Shown: positions 14,409 to 23,226, counted from the stretch's first letter. The stretch: 46,865 bases of DNA from Candidatus Ventrenecus stercoripullorum (GCA_018712835.1 DVGF01000062.1:1-46865); one strand, 5' to 3'. Program-made: numbers and translations. Notes: a model not told the origin generated them from the sequence alone.

Positions 14409-15308
14409 TTAATAATTGCTCTTTTTAGAAAATGTTAATAAATGGTTTATAAAGTTATTACAACTCGTACTTAATATATTATTTTTTAAAGTAATAATAC
14501 CGTATGAAATTTTAGGTGTTTTAGGAATTGTTTCAATGATGAATAACTCTTTATTTTCTAATTCTTTTTCTATATATAATTTTGTTATATATCCTATACC
14601 GTAGCCAATTTTTGTGAAATCACTTAATAAGGATGAACTACCAATATTTAATTTTGAATCAATTTCTAAATTATTTTCTTTGAAAAATTTTTTTACACTG
14701 GAGTAGGAATTAGATGGCTTTTTTTGAAGTAGTATTGGGTATTTTGTTAAATCTAGTAAGGTAATTGGTTGTTTTATCTTATCATAGAGTTCTTTATTGG
14801 CTACAAATTCATAAGAAGAATCACCAAGTTTTATAAAATTTAAATCTTTACTTAAATCGTTTGGTAATTTACAAATGATTAAATCAAGTAATCCGTCTTG
14901 TAATAGTTTTATATTGTCTTTTGTTGTATCTGTATTAATTTCTATTTTTATATTGGGATATTTTTTATAAAAAGTATTGATATAATCCATTAATAATCTT
15001 ACTAATGTAGTACTGATTCCGATTCTTATGGTTCCACAGTTGTTGTCTCTACAAATTTTTATTTCGTTTTCGATATTGTCTATTGTTGTTATTGCTTTTT
15101 TAATTTCTAAAAATAGTTTTTGACCTATGGGAGTTAGAGTCACGCCTTTTCTAGTTCTGTTAAATAGGATGACACCTAAGTCATCTTCTAAATTTTTTAT
15201 ATGTTTGGTTACTGCAGGTTGCGATATGTTTAGTTCTTCACTTGCTTTTGTTATGTTTTGGTTTATTGCTACTGTATAAAAGATTCTATATAACTCCATA
15301 TTTATCAT
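14409..15308 (-). CDS. LysR-family transcription regulator
   Basis: About 299 aa. The N-terminal winged helix (MELYRIFYTVAINQNITKASEELNISQPAVT) is typical of LysR, and a substrate-binding domain follows (GTIRIGISTTLVRLLMDYI, LLDLIICKLP). The ATG at 15308 is preferred (GGTGAG five bases upstream); GTG 15317 and ATG 15299 are alternatives. It is divergent from the alarmone hydrolase at 15416, with two AACTT...AAGTT dyads between them. By family habit it should repress itself and may control the divergent gene. The effector is unknown. Confidence 0.9.
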   Translation of the reverse strand: MINMELYRIFYTVAINQNITKASEELNISQPAVTKHIKNLEDDLGVILFNRTRKGVTLTPIGQKLFLEIKKAITTIDNIENEIKICRDNNCGTIRIGISTTLVRLLMDYINTFYKKYPNIKIEINTDTTKDNIKLLQDGLLDLIICKLPNDLSKDLNFIKLGDSSYEFVANKELYDKIKQPITLLDLTKYPILLQKKPSNSYSSVKKFFKENNLEIDSKLNIGSSSLLSDFTKIGYGIGYITKLYIEKELENKELFIIETIPKTPKISYGIITLKNNILSTSCNNFINHLLTFSKKSNY

Positions 15309-15333
15309 ATAACTCACCGTATTTATTATATCA

Positions 15334-15377
15334 TAACTTAAAGTTATTGGGTGTATATAAAACTTATATTTTAAGTT
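15334..15377. promoter_or_regulatory. Two LysR-type dyads between divergent genes
   Basis: TAACTTAAAGTTA (15334-15346) and AACTTATATTTTAAGTT (15361-15377, T-N11-A type). Their centres are about 29 bases apart, between the LysR gene and the hydrolase gene. Confidence 0.6.
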
Positions 15378-15415
15378 ATTTTTTTGGTGATTTACAATAA
15401 GCTTGGAGGTAGTAT

Positions 15416-16108
15416 ATGGAGAAGGAAAGAAGAAAATATTTATTAGAAGGAGGAGATAAAGAGCAATATTCTCATTTGGTTAACAATTATGATATGGATT
15501 TGCCAAAGCAGATAGATGAGGATAAGCCATATCATGTAGTAGTGTCTTATCATAAAATGCAGGATGCCTATTATTTTGCTAAGAAAAAACATGAAGGACA
15601 ACTTAGAAAGGATGGAAGAGCTTATATTACTCATCCAATCAAGGTTGCTGAACTTGTTAGAAAATATTTTTCTAGTGTTTCTCATGTTGATGAGCTTGTT
15701 GCTGCGGCTTATTTACATGATACGGTTGAAGATACTGACACTACAATCGAAGAAATTCAAGAAAAGTTTGGTAATTATGTTGCTTATTTAGTGAAAGGTG
15801 TTACGAATGATAATCAGATGAAACATACGATGGGCAAAACAAACTATTTATGTAATAAAATGTTACATATGGATGAAGATGTTTTAAATTTAAAATTATG
15901 TGACCGACTTGCGAATGTTTTGGATTTAAGAGAAGCAAGTCCTGAATTTATAGAAAAATATGAATTGGAAACTATTGTTATTATTAATTATTTATTGATG
16001 AATGCAAAGTTGACTGATACTCAAAGAGAAATTATAAAAATAATTCATGAGGAAATTAATCGTTTAAGAAAAGAGGAAATTTTAAAGTTAATCAAGATGT
16101 ATTCTTAG
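15416..16108 (+). CDS. Small alarmone hydrolase (HD-type (p)ppGpp hydrolase)
   Basis: Protein of 230 aa, the length of stand-alone MESH1/SAH enzymes. It has the Rel-type HD hydrolase signature: DAYYFAKKKHEGQLRKDGRAYITHP, AAAYLHDTVEDTDTT with the metal-binding HD, FGNYVAYLVKGVT, and LKLCDRLANVLDL. It lacks the synthetase, TGS and ACT domains of long Rel proteins. It is expected to remove the 3' diphosphate from (p)ppGpp; the family can also act on other nucleotides. The start has GGAGG upstream. It sits divergent from a LysR gene with shared operator-like dyads. A stand-alone alarmone synthetase is at 39271. Confidence 0.85.
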   Translation: MEKERRKYLLEGGDKEQYSHLVNNYDMDLPKQIDEDKPYHVVVSYHKMQDAYYFAKKKHEGQLRKDGRAYITHPIKVAELVRKYFSSVSHVDELVAAAYLHDTVEDTDTTIEEIQEKFGNYVAYLVKGVTNDNQMKHTMGKTNYLCNKMLHMDEDVLNLKLCDRLANVLDLREASPEFIEKYELETIVIINYLLMNAKLTDTQREIIKIIHEEINRLRKEEILKLIKMYS

Positions 16109-16114
16109 AGTGTT

Positions 16115-16639
16115 TTAGTATTTGTTTGAGTTGTCAGTGAGTAGATGTAATTTATTGTATTTTTTTAACGCTTTTAAAGTTTCTTCTTTGGAATGTATTT
16201 CTATAAAGATTGCCGAATGAGAAAAATTCTTTGGTAATACACTGATGGTATTTTTGTTGATAATAATGTGTTCTATGGCATCCCAATATAATTTTGTGGA
16301 TGTCATATTTTTGCGTGTATTTTCTATTCCAGTTTCATCAATTTTGATGATAGAGTTTTGTTGTTTCATGTATTCTCTTAATTTGTATTTTGCCTCTACT
16401 AGTAAATAGATATAGATAATGAGTAGGAGAAAGGCTACGACTGAAATGGCATATAGTTTAGGAATAAATAAGAAGGATATAAATAGTATGAAAATAAGTA
16501 TTAAATATAAAGTAAATACTTTTGTTAGAGAATGTACTTTGGTTTTAGGATTTTTTTTGAATATGTAATAATTACTTGATATATACATGATTTCTTCATA
16601 ATATTTTTGATTTTTTTCTTCTTGGCTTTTAAATGTCAT
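16115..16639 (-). CDS. YcxB-like membrane protein
   Basis: Protein of 174 aa with two adjacent membrane helices at about residues 40-82, then a YcxB-like cytoplasmic domain (IIKIDETGIENTRKNMTS, LYWDAIEHIIINKNTISVLP). The role of the family is unknown. GGAAGTGAT precedes the start. It is convergent with the alarmone hydrolase, with six bases between the stops. Confidence 0.7.
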   Translation of the reverse strand: MTFKSQEEKNQKYYEEIMYISSNYYIFKKNPKTKVHSLTKVFTLYLILIFILFISFLFIPKLYAISVVAFLLLIIYIYLLVEAKYKLREYMKQQNSIIKIDETGIENTRKNMTSTKLYWDAIEHIIINKNTISVLPKNFSHSAIFIEIHSKEETLKALKKYNKLHLLTDNSNKY

Positions 16640-16744
16640 AGTATCACTTCCTTAATATGATTATAACATAGTAATAAATACTTTTTTATGTTTTCTGTGT
16701 TATTGTTTTGTTTTTGTGTTAATATATTAGGTAGGTGATTTTTC

Positions 16745-17539
16745 TTGAATATTTATAGAGGTTTGAATGATATTATTCACTATATTGAAACACATTTAGA
16801 AGAAAAGATTGATTATACTATTCTTGCTCGTTTTTTAGGAGTAAATGTATACACAATGCAAAGGCTTTTTTCGCTGATGACAGGACTTTCTGTAACTGAA
16901 TATATTCGTAAAAGAAGATTGTCTAATGCTGGATATGACTTATATGAAAAGAATGAAAGGATTATTGATATTGCTTTGAAGTATCAATATGAAAATGCGA
17001 CTTCTTTTTCTCGGGCATTTTTTAAATTTCATGGAATTAAACCAAGTTTAGTGAATAAGGAGACGAAACTTAAAAATTTTCCTAGAATTGTTTTTCCAGA
17101 AGAAATGCATTTTGTTACGGAGCTTGATTATGAAATAGTTACTTTAGACGCTATGAAATTGTATGGAGTTTTTACGAAAACCAGTAATAGTACTATTATG
17201 AGGGATGCTCCTATCTTTTTTTCAAAGACTGAAACGAAGTATTTTAGGGAATGTGGTAATATACTTTATGGAATGATTACTTATGACACTTTACGGGCGG
17301 AGTCACAACGGTATTATTGTTTGTATGATAAGAAACTATCTTCTTTTGAAGAAATAGATATTCCTCAGAGTAAGTGGCTTTGTTTTCGAATTTTTTCGCA
17401 GGATCCTTTAGAAATTCAAGAAATGTCTCAACGGTTTTATAAAGAATTTTTACCGTCTTGTAAATATAATTTAAAGGAATTACCAGAACTCGAGTATTAT
17501 CATGATGATGTCACTGATTTTTTAGTAGCGATTTATTAA
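16745..17539 (+). CDS. AraC-family transcription regulator
   Basis: Protein of 264 aa starting at TTG 16745 (GGTGAT eight bases upstream). Two helix-turn-helix motifs form the N-terminal AraC domain (LARFLGVNVYTMQRLFSLMTG and IIDIALKYQYENATSFSRAF, FHGIKPS). The C-terminal half (residues about 115-264) resembles GyrI-like/AraC effector-binding domains. It has its own terminator. The ligand and targets cannot be read from the sequence. Confidence 0.85.
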   Translation: MNIYRGLNDIIHYIETHLEEKIDYTILARFLGVNVYTMQRLFSLMTGLSVTEYIRKRRLSNAGYDLYEKNERIIDIALKYQYENATSFSRAFFKFHGIKPSLVNKETKLKNFPRIVFPEEMHFVTELDYEIVTLDAMKLYGVFTKTSNSTIMRDAPIFFSKTETKYFRECGNILYGMITYDTLRAESQRYYCLYDKKLSSFEEIDIPQSKWLCFRIFSQDPLEIQEMSQRFYKEFLPSCKYNLKELPELEYYHDDVTDFLVAIY

Positions 17540-17574
17540 CTGACAAATATGGTTTATAAAAAGTCAGTTTTTTT
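17538..17574 (+). terminator. Terminator after the AraC gene
   Basis: AACTGAC (17538-17544) pairs with GTCAGTT (17563-17569), followed by T to 17574. Confidence 0.75.
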
Positions 17575-17612
17575 CTTTTGTTTTTTCTTATACTGATTAT
17601 GAGGTTTTGTAT

Positions 17613-19460
17613 ATGAAATTTTGTTTTGAAATATTTTTTTCTAAGAAATTAGTGACAACGGAAGAGTGGCAAGAGTTTATTCAGGCTATTTCTTTTTATA
17701 ATGGGACTTTTAGAAAATGGAAATTATGGGTTGTACTTGATCAAAATCAGTTGCGGTACTTTGTGCAGACTCGTCGTTTTTTACCGGTTACGATTTGTTC
17801 TCTTAATTCTTTTGTATTAAAACGCACTTCTATGTTTCCGTTAAAATATTATAAACATACTTTGATTGGAAATTTAAAAATAGGTAATAACTTTATTGAC
17901 TTGATACAATCTTGTGAGACATTTCATAAAGGAAAATTTTGTTATTTGGAATTTATTTTTCAAAAAGTGAATCAAGAAAAAGTTTTGAGCAGTACTTATT
18001 ATTATTTAGAAAAACATCAATTCGTCAATCGATATAAAATTCTTTTTCGAGCTCCTGCAGATATTTTAGCAGTTGATTTTATGAAAAACCAACTCTTTTT
18101 CTTAAAAGGAGTGCCTAAATACTTGGAAATGAAACAATCTTTGGATTTATTACAAAATAGTAGTCAAAATGCTCTTTTAAAAGTAGATCCTTTTCCTTAT
18201 CGACAAGGTGATTTGTATTTAAGTCAGTTTTCTTTTTCGTTTGATAAGCATTCTTTGATTTTGGGTTCTTCTGGATGTGGAAAGTCCAAATTTATTAGTT
18301 TATTTATTAAAAATATTTTGGAACATCCTGAACTTGCTTCTAAATATAAATTTGTTGTGATTGACCCTCATGCTTCTTTGGAAAGTGATATTGGAGGGCT
18401 TGGAACGACTATTGATTTTTTAAGTCCTCAATCAAGTATTGATTTATTTATCTCTCATAGTGAAGATATTCTTGCTGATACAGAACTCATGTTAGATTTA
18501 ATGCATTCTTTATTGGTCGACCAATTTTGTTCAAAACTAGAAAGAGTGTTAAGACATTCCATTTATTTGCTTTTATTTAATCAATCGTTTTGTTTTCAAA
18601 ATTTAAGAAAGCTTCTTTTGGACTTAGAATATCGTAATCAGTTGATACAAATGAGAAAATGTGATTTACCAAGTAGTGTGTTAGATTTTTTTCTTACAGA
18701 GTTTCAGGAAATAAAGTCAAAGTCTTATGGAGAAGCTATTTCACCAATTATAGGATTTTTGGATGAAATGGAATTAGTCCCAGCATTCTCTTATGAAGGA
18801 AGAGAAGATGATTTAAAGACTGTGTTAGAGAAAGAGTCTTTGACGTTGTTTTCTTTAAATCGAATGAAATTAGGTAGTCATGTAATAAAGACGATTGCAG
18901 GCTTAATTATGAATCAATTATTTCAATTGGTTCAACAAAAGTTTATATCACAGCATATTGTTTTTATTATTGATGAAGTTTCTGTGATTGAAACGCCAGT
19001 TCTTTCTAAATTTTTGTCGGAAGCTCGTAAGTATGGTGTGTCTTTAATTTTTGCTGGACAATATTTTAATCAGATTTCTAAAGATTTAAAGGATTCTATT
19101 TTTGCTAATGTGATTCATTATTATTTGTTTCGGTTATCTCGTATTGACGCGAATGAATTTGTTGATGCTTTGGGAATGAAGATACCTTTGGATAATTCTC
19201 GAGAAAAAAAGATAGAGATGCTGACTGGATTACAAAATAGGGAATGTATTGTAAGGTTGGAAGCACAGGGAAAACTTTTTTCTCCTTTTAAGGGAGTTAC
19301 TTTGGATTATGTTAGTGTTCCTAGAAAAGTGGAGAAAGTAGAGCAGTCTATTATTTCTTTTCCTTCGTCTAAACAATCTATTACAACATTTCAAATTGAT
19401 GCCGATGTATCTTTGCATGACATTTTAGTATCTAATTCTACAAGTAGGAAAGAGGTGTAG
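17613..19460 (+). CDS. HerA/VirB4-like P-loop ATPase
   Basis: Protein of about 615 aa. The N-terminal 200 residues are unrecognised. An FtsK/HerA/VirB4-superfamily ATPase follows: Walker A LGSSGCGKSKF at about 217-226, KFVVIDPHASL strand, Walker B VFIIDEVSVIE at about 450, and SLIFAGQYFNQISKDLKDSIF with the sensor-like Gln. No membrane helix is evident, unlike most conjugation coupling proteins. It should pump or translocate DNA or protein using ATP; the substrate is unknown. The start ATG 17613 follows GAGG; a TTG six bases earlier is possible. It heads an operon with the Cys-rich protein (two bases after its stop), an unknown protein and a uracil-DNA glycosylase. Confidence 0.75.
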   Translation: MKFCFEIFFSKKLVTTEEWQEFIQAISFYNGTFRKWKLWVVLDQNQLRYFVQTRRFLPVTICSLNSFVLKRTSMFPLKYYKHTLIGNLKIGNNFIDLIQSCETFHKGKFCYLEFIFQKVNQEKVLSSTYYYLEKHQFVNRYKILFRAPADILAVDFMKNQLFFLKGVPKYLEMKQSLDLLQNSSQNALLKVDPFPYRQGDLYLSQFSFSFDKHSLILGSSGCGKSKFISLFIKNILEHPELASKYKFVVIDPHASLESDIGGLGTTIDFLSPQSSIDLFISHSEDILADTELMLDLMHSLLVDQFCSKLERVLRHSIYLLLFNQSFCFQNLRKLLLDLEYRNQLIQMRKCDLPSSVLDFFLTEFQEIKSKSYGEAISPIIGFLDEMELVPAFSYEGREDDLKTVLEKESLTLFSLNRMKLGSHVIKTIAGLIMNQLFQLVQQKFISQHIVFIIDEVSVIETPVLSKFLSEARKYGVSLIFAGQYFNQISKDLKDSIFANVIHYYLFRLSRIDANEFVDALGMKIPLDNSREKKIEMLTGLQNRECIVRLEAQGKLFSPFKGVTLDYVSVPRKVEKVEQSIISFPSSKQSITTFQIDADVSLHDILVSNSTSRKEV

Positions 19461-19462
19461 TT

Positions 19463-20161
19463 GTGAACGATACTATTGCATTAGAAATCGTAAATAAAAT
19501 ATTTCAAAGTGTTTTTGAAAGCAATAATCTGTTTTCGCTTGATGTTTTATTAGAGAAATTTGCTTTTGATATTAAACTTCCTAAAAGGGTTATAGATTCT
19601 ACAACAAATGAAGTTACATGGGCAGATTCCGTTCATAGTGGTTTATTTATTAAGAATGAAAATATGCTTCAACGTGATAAGAATATTGGTTGGATGTTAC
19701 CAAAGCGGGAAATTTATAAATTACAAGAGATTATCGATATATGGAATACGATAAATTATACTACTACAGAAAGAGTATATGATTCTCTAGGTGTTATGCA
19801 AAGTGATACCATTTATCGATGTATTAATGTGTATCGCTCTACTGATTGCAGAGATTCTAGGAATATTGTTTATTGTGATTCTTGTGGAAATTCGGAATAC
19901 TTACTTGCTTCTCAAAGGTCAGGAAACTGTAACTATTGTATACGAACAGATGATTCTAGGGATTGTAGCAATAGTTATAATGTGATTTGTTCTAATAAGA
20001 TTAGTCATTCTTTTTTTATTCAGGATTGTTCTGATTTGTATGAATGTATGTTTTGTTCTCATATTTCTTCTAAACGGTTTTGTATTGCGAATATGCAGTT
20101 TGAAGAGGAGGAATACTATGCAATAAAAAAAGCAATTATTGAATGGATTTTAACTTCTTAA
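19463..20161 (+). CDS. Cysteine-rich repeat protein
   Basis: Protein of 232 aa from GTG 19463 (GAGGTG upstream). The first 110 residues are ordinary. Residues about 113-215 hold twelve Cys in short irregular repeats with Ser, Asn and Asp (CRDSRNIVYCDSC, CNYC, DCSNSYNVIC), then CMFCSHISSKRFCIANMQF and EEEEYY. That closing pattern resembles the Cys-rich segment of uncharacterised proteins with a C-x-x-C ... KKYCI-NKQY-KEEY signature. The repeats suggest a beta-helix or metal-bound stack. It is translated almost without gap after the HerA-like ATPase, which suggests a joint complex. The function is unknown. Confidence 0.65.
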   Translation: MNDTIALEIVNKIFQSVFESNNLFSLDVLLEKFAFDIKLPKRVIDSTTNEVTWADSVHSGLFIKNENMLQRDKNIGWMLPKREIYKLQEIIDIWNTINYTTTERVYDSLGVMQSDTIYRCINVYRSTDCRDSRNIVYCDSCGNSEYLLASQRSGNCNYCIRTDDSRDCSNSYNVICSNKISHSFFIQDCSDLYECMFCSHISSKRFCIANMQFEEEEYYAIKKAIIEWILTS

Positions 20162-20244
20162 TTGATTAGTTTATTATTGCTATTTCTTTTATTTTCTTTT
20201 AGAATAATTGATGTAGGGAAAATTAGTATTTATTGGAGGTTTGT

Positions 20245-20946
20245 ATGGAAAATAATTTAGTTAAAAAATATCGATTTCAACGTATTGAAGAAGTTCAGCC
20301 AATCATTACTAGAATGATAATGCGTATGGATATTTTTGAACAAAAAATGATATATCATTCTATTAAAAGCTTTTTAGTTTATGCAGGTTTTTCTCAATTT
20401 GTTGCAGATTCTATGATGGTAGAAAAAATGATTGACGATACGGTTGATTTTCTTGTTGAAAAAGGTTGGTTTTATCAAAATGGGTTCTATTATATAAAAA
20501 ATAGGGATTTGAAAATGTCTAATTTTAAACATAGAAAGAAACTTCAAACGTTTTTGACTAATGATAATATTTTACCTCTTATTTTAGCAAATTTAAAAGA
20601 ACAGGGAATTCCTTTTATAGATGATTCTTTCTTAAAATCTGTGTTACAAAGTTATTATAATTCTGAATATTGTAAGATATATCAAGCTGATTTGTTTTCT
20701 GAGAATATTACTGAAAAATGGAATTATTTTCTTCAAATGTCTATTTTATGTGGATTTCTTTCTACTAATAAAATTAATGTAGATGAAAAAAAGAGATTTA
20801 TTATGATTCGTGAAGAAGATATTTCGTTTATTTTAGAATTTTATTCACAGCAAGTGCTAGAGGTTGTGCAAGATTTATTATCGCGTATGATACCTGTACA
20901 GCTTCGATTTGAAAAAAAAGAAAAGAACAATTTTGAAGAGGTTTAA
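20245..20946 (+). CDS. Unknown protein of the ATPase/UDG operon
   Basis: Protein of 233 aa, unrecognised. It is mostly helical, rich in Lys, Glu and aromatic residues, with no membrane segment or Cys cluster. Features seen are RMIMRMDIFEQKMIYHSIK near the N-terminus, a central GWFYQNGFYYIKN hairpin that could be a winged-helix wing, and a charged C-terminus. The start is ATG 20245 with GGAGG upstream; the frame extends to a TTG at 20233 that lies inside that site. It is ten bases from the uracil-DNA glycosylase gene, so the two are probably co-expressed. Confidence 0.6.
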   Translation: MENNLVKKYRFQRIEEVQPIITRMIMRMDIFEQKMIYHSIKSFLVYAGFSQFVADSMMVEKMIDDTVDFLVEKGWFYQNGFYYIKNRDLKMSNFKHRKKLQTFLTNDNILPLILANLKEQGIPFIDDSFLKSVLQSYYNSEYCKIYQADLFSENITEKWNYFLQMSILCGFLSTNKINVDEKKRFIMIREEDISFILEFYSQQVLEVVQDLLSRMIPVQLRFEKKEKNNFEEV

Positions 20947-20955
20947 TATTATAAT

Positions 20956-21534
20956 ATGAATGAGGAAGTTTATAAGCTGTTGCAAAATGTTGATAAGAGT
21001 GTTCATAAGTGTACTTTGTGTCATGGTTTGGTAGAAAAATTTCCTAATACAGATACTGTGTTTTTAGGTAGAAATAATGATATTGTGTTAGTAGGGGAAG
21101 CTCCGGCTAATAACGGTTGGCGTAAGAGTCATCTGTTGTGGCGTGACGAGTCAGGGAAAATGCTTCCTAGTGGGGTAGTATTACAAAAGCTTTTTGATAT
21201 TATTGATAAAAATATTTTGGAAACGACTTTTTTGGAGGCTGTGAAATGTTATCCTTTGGATCGAAAATATTTGAAGGTTTGCTCTCTTCATTGTAAAGAA
21301 TTTATGATGGCTCAGTTAGAGATTTTAAATCCTAAACTTATTATTACTTTGGGAGAATTTCCTACTAGAACTTTGCTAGATTTTTCTTTTAAAAGATTTT
21401 CTGATGTTGTTGGGAATGTCTATGAGGTTGGGAAGTATCTGGTGTTACCAATTTATCACCCTAGTCCTATTTCTCCAAAAAGTTATAAAGGGAATGAGCC
21501 TATTTTTGAAAAAATAAAGAATGAATTATTATGA
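20956..21534 (+). CDS. Uracil-DNA glycosylase superfamily protein (family 4-like, 4Fe-4S)
   Basis: Protein of 192 aa. It has motif I VLVGEAPANNGW (residues about 44-55), the region NPKLIITLGEFPTRTLL, and motif II LPIYHPSP. Cys19, Cys22, Cys98 and Cys113 have the spacing of the 4Fe-4S ligands of family 4 enzymes. Family 4 UDG removes uracil from DNA. Motif I here lacks the usual acidic GEGPGEEED, having Asn-Asn instead, so the substrate may differ. It is the last gene of the ATPase operon and ends at a terminator. Confidence 0.85.
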   Translation: MNEEVYKLLQNVDKSVHKCTLCHGLVEKFPNTDTVFLGRNNDIVLVGEAPANNGWRKSHLLWRDESGKMLPSGVVLQKLFDIIDKNILETTFLEAVKCYPLDRKYLKVCSLHCKEFMMAQLEILNPKLIITLGEFPTRTLLDFSFKRFSDVVGNVYEVGKYLVLPIYHPSPISPKSYKGNEPIFEKIKNELL

Positions 21535-21563
21535 AAAAATCCTATTGTTTGATAGGATTTTTT
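21534..21563 (+). terminator. Bidirectional terminator between the UDG operon and the GNAT gene
   Basis: AAAAAATCCTAT (21534-21545) pairs with ATAGGATTTTTT (21552-21563). It serves the plus-strand operon and the minus-strand gene ending at 21570. Confidence 0.8.
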
Positions 21564-21569
21564 TCGATA

Positions 21570-22061
21570 TTAAAGTAGTAAATATTTTCTGTTAGTAAAT
21601 GGTCTTGTACCTACTAGGTTTCCACCGAGATGTTTGTAGAATTCATTGGCGTTGGTATTTTCTTCTAAGCAGGAGATTATCATAGTTTTAAAATTCATCT
21701 TTTGTAACTCTTGAACTGCTTTGTTAAACAGTATTTTTCCGTAACCTTGATGTTTTACTTCTTCTAATAAGTAGATTGCTTTTATTTCGCCTATATTCGG
21801 AAAGTTTTTATCTAAAGAAATTTCTATGGATAGATTCCCTACAGGTTTGTTATTTACTTTTAATAGAAAACATTTTTTTGCTTCATTTTGAAGTTGTGCT
21901 TTTTGTCTTTCTACAGATTTTTGAATTTTTTCTTCTGTATTGATTAAGTCTAGAAATTCGTCATTTACAATTCCTTTATATGTTTCTTTCCAAGCAAATG
22001 CATTTGTACGAACATATTCTTCTATATTATTTTCGTTTAGTGTTTCAATGGTATAATTCAT
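21570..22061 (-). CDS. GNAT-family N-acetyltransferase
   Basis: Protein of 163 aa with the acetyl-CoA site in EVKHQGYGKILFNKAV (variant of Q/R-x-x-G-x-G/A), the preceding IKAIYLLEEV strand, and a late NANEFYKHLGGNLVG. It should acetylate a small amine or protein; the substrate is not evident. Start ATG 22061 follows AAGGAGG; the longer frame to 22094 overlaps the upstream phosphodiesterase gene. Likely co-transcribed with that gene. Confidence 0.85.
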   Translation of the reverse strand: MNYTIETLNENNIEEYVRTNAFAWKETYKGIVNDEFLDLINTEEKIQKSVERQKAQLQNEAKKCFLLKVNNKPVGNLSIEISLDKNFPNIGEIKAIYLLEEVKHQGYGKILFNKAVQELQKMNFKTMIISCLEENTNANEFYKHLGGNLVGTRPFTNRKYLLL

Positions 22062-22074
22062 TTTTTCCTCCTTT

Positions 22075-23205
22075 TTAATAGTAATTGTTAGCATTTTCTT
22101 TGGCTGTTTTGTCTATTATGATTAATGGAATATAGATTTCGTCTTCTGTATAACCTGCATGAAGTGAATAGAGTTCTGTGTCGCCATCTGTTAGTATGGC
22201 TTTATTTGTCTTGGCAATTGATAGATAATCTCCCAAAGCATTTTTGAAGAGAGGATTTTCTATCCCATCACCAAATAGTTTACTGCTAATTACTTCTTCT
22301 TTAGAATATAGGTCAAAGTCGTTTTTAAATGTTTCTTTAAATTTTTTTTCAAATTCTTTTTGCAACTCTTTTTTGACTTTGAAAGATGTTGCGCGTGGTT
22401 CGATAGAAGTAGTTCTTTCTAGCATATTTAGTAGTTCTGGGTAGTCTTTTAAATAAAGGTTTTCTGTTTTAATGTGTCCATGATCAGCAACAATAAAAAT
22501 TATAGTATCATCTAGTTTTTTGGAAAGTTCTTCTATTTTGTTGTTTCTTGTTTTTATGAGTTCTTTGGCTTCTTTACTATCAGGCCCTAGGTCATGCATT
22601 GTATGGTCTGGTTCATCATCATACGCATAAATGTATTTTTTTCCTTCTTTTTGGCATTCCTTTTCAATGATGGAAATCATCTCATCTAAGTCTTTGTACT
22701 TTGTATCTTTAAATGGAAATAAAGATATTGCATGATATTTGTTTTGCTCATTTATTTCATCAACAATTGTTTTAGGACTTAAATATTCTTTTTTTACTTC
22801 ATGATATTTTGCACTAGGGGTTCCTGTTTCTTTGTTTATACCGGTGTATAATTCTACGGTTTCGTCAATGGGACTTAAATACATATTCCAACCAAGATAA
22901 CCGTGTTCTATAGGATTTAGTCCTGTTTGCATAGAGGTTGTAGCTGCGGTTGTTGTGGCTGGAAATACTGTAGTTATTTCTTTGTATTTGTGTTTTATTA
23001 AAAAGTCACTTTTTGATAACGTCCGGTCTAATATTCTGGAACCCATACCATCAAATAGTATGACCACTACATTTTTTGGCTGTTTTTCTTCTAATAATTT
23101 ATCTATGTAATCTAGTGTATTGTGTTTATAGTCTAATTCAAAATATTTTCTTATGGAACACGCTAGATTCGTTAAGCATTCTTTATAATTATTTTTTACT
23201 AACAT
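22075..23205 (-). CDS. Alkaline-phosphatase-superfamily phosphodiesterase
   Basis: Protein of 376 aa, type I phosphodiesterase/nucleotide pyrophosphatase-like. It begins its domain with NVVVILFDGMGSRILD (metal-binding Asp), has the nucleophile in TVFPATTTAATTSMQTG, then DEPDHTMHDLG and FIVADHGHIKT (metal ligands), and a final YSLHAGYTEDEIYIPLII with the His ligand. It hydrolyses phosphoester or phosphoanhydride bonds. No signal peptide is seen, so it is probably cytoplasmic. AAGGAAAGAG precedes the start. Confidence 0.85.
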   Translation of the reverse strand: MLVKNNYKECLTNLACSIRKYFELDYKHNTLDYIDKLLEEKQPKNVVVILFDGMGSRILDRTLSKSDFLIKHKYKEITTVFPATTTAATTSMQTGLNPIEHGYLGWNMYLSPIDETVELYTGINKETGTPSAKYHEVKKEYLSPKTIVDEINEQNKYHAISLFPFKDTKYKDLDEMISIIEKECQKEGKKYIYAYDDEPDHTMHDLGPDSKEAKELIKTRNNKIEELSKKLDDTIIFIVADHGHIKTENLYLKDYPELLNMLERTTSIEPRATSFKVKKELQKEFEKKFKETFKNDFDLYSKEEVISSKLFGDGIENPLFKNALGDYLSIAKTNKAILTDGDTELYSLHAGYTEDEIYIPLIIIDKTAKENANNYY

Positions 23206-23226
23206 ACTCTTTCCTTCTTTCTGTTT

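Noticed and set aside
17613-19460. Conjugation coupling protein (VirD4/TraG) as part of an integrative element
   Set aside because: No relaxase, membrane channel genes, integrase or membrane helix in the protein are seen around it.
21570-22094. Longer start of the GNAT gene at 22094
   Set aside because: The extension overlaps the upstream gene and lies over the AAGGAGG site used by the start at 22061.
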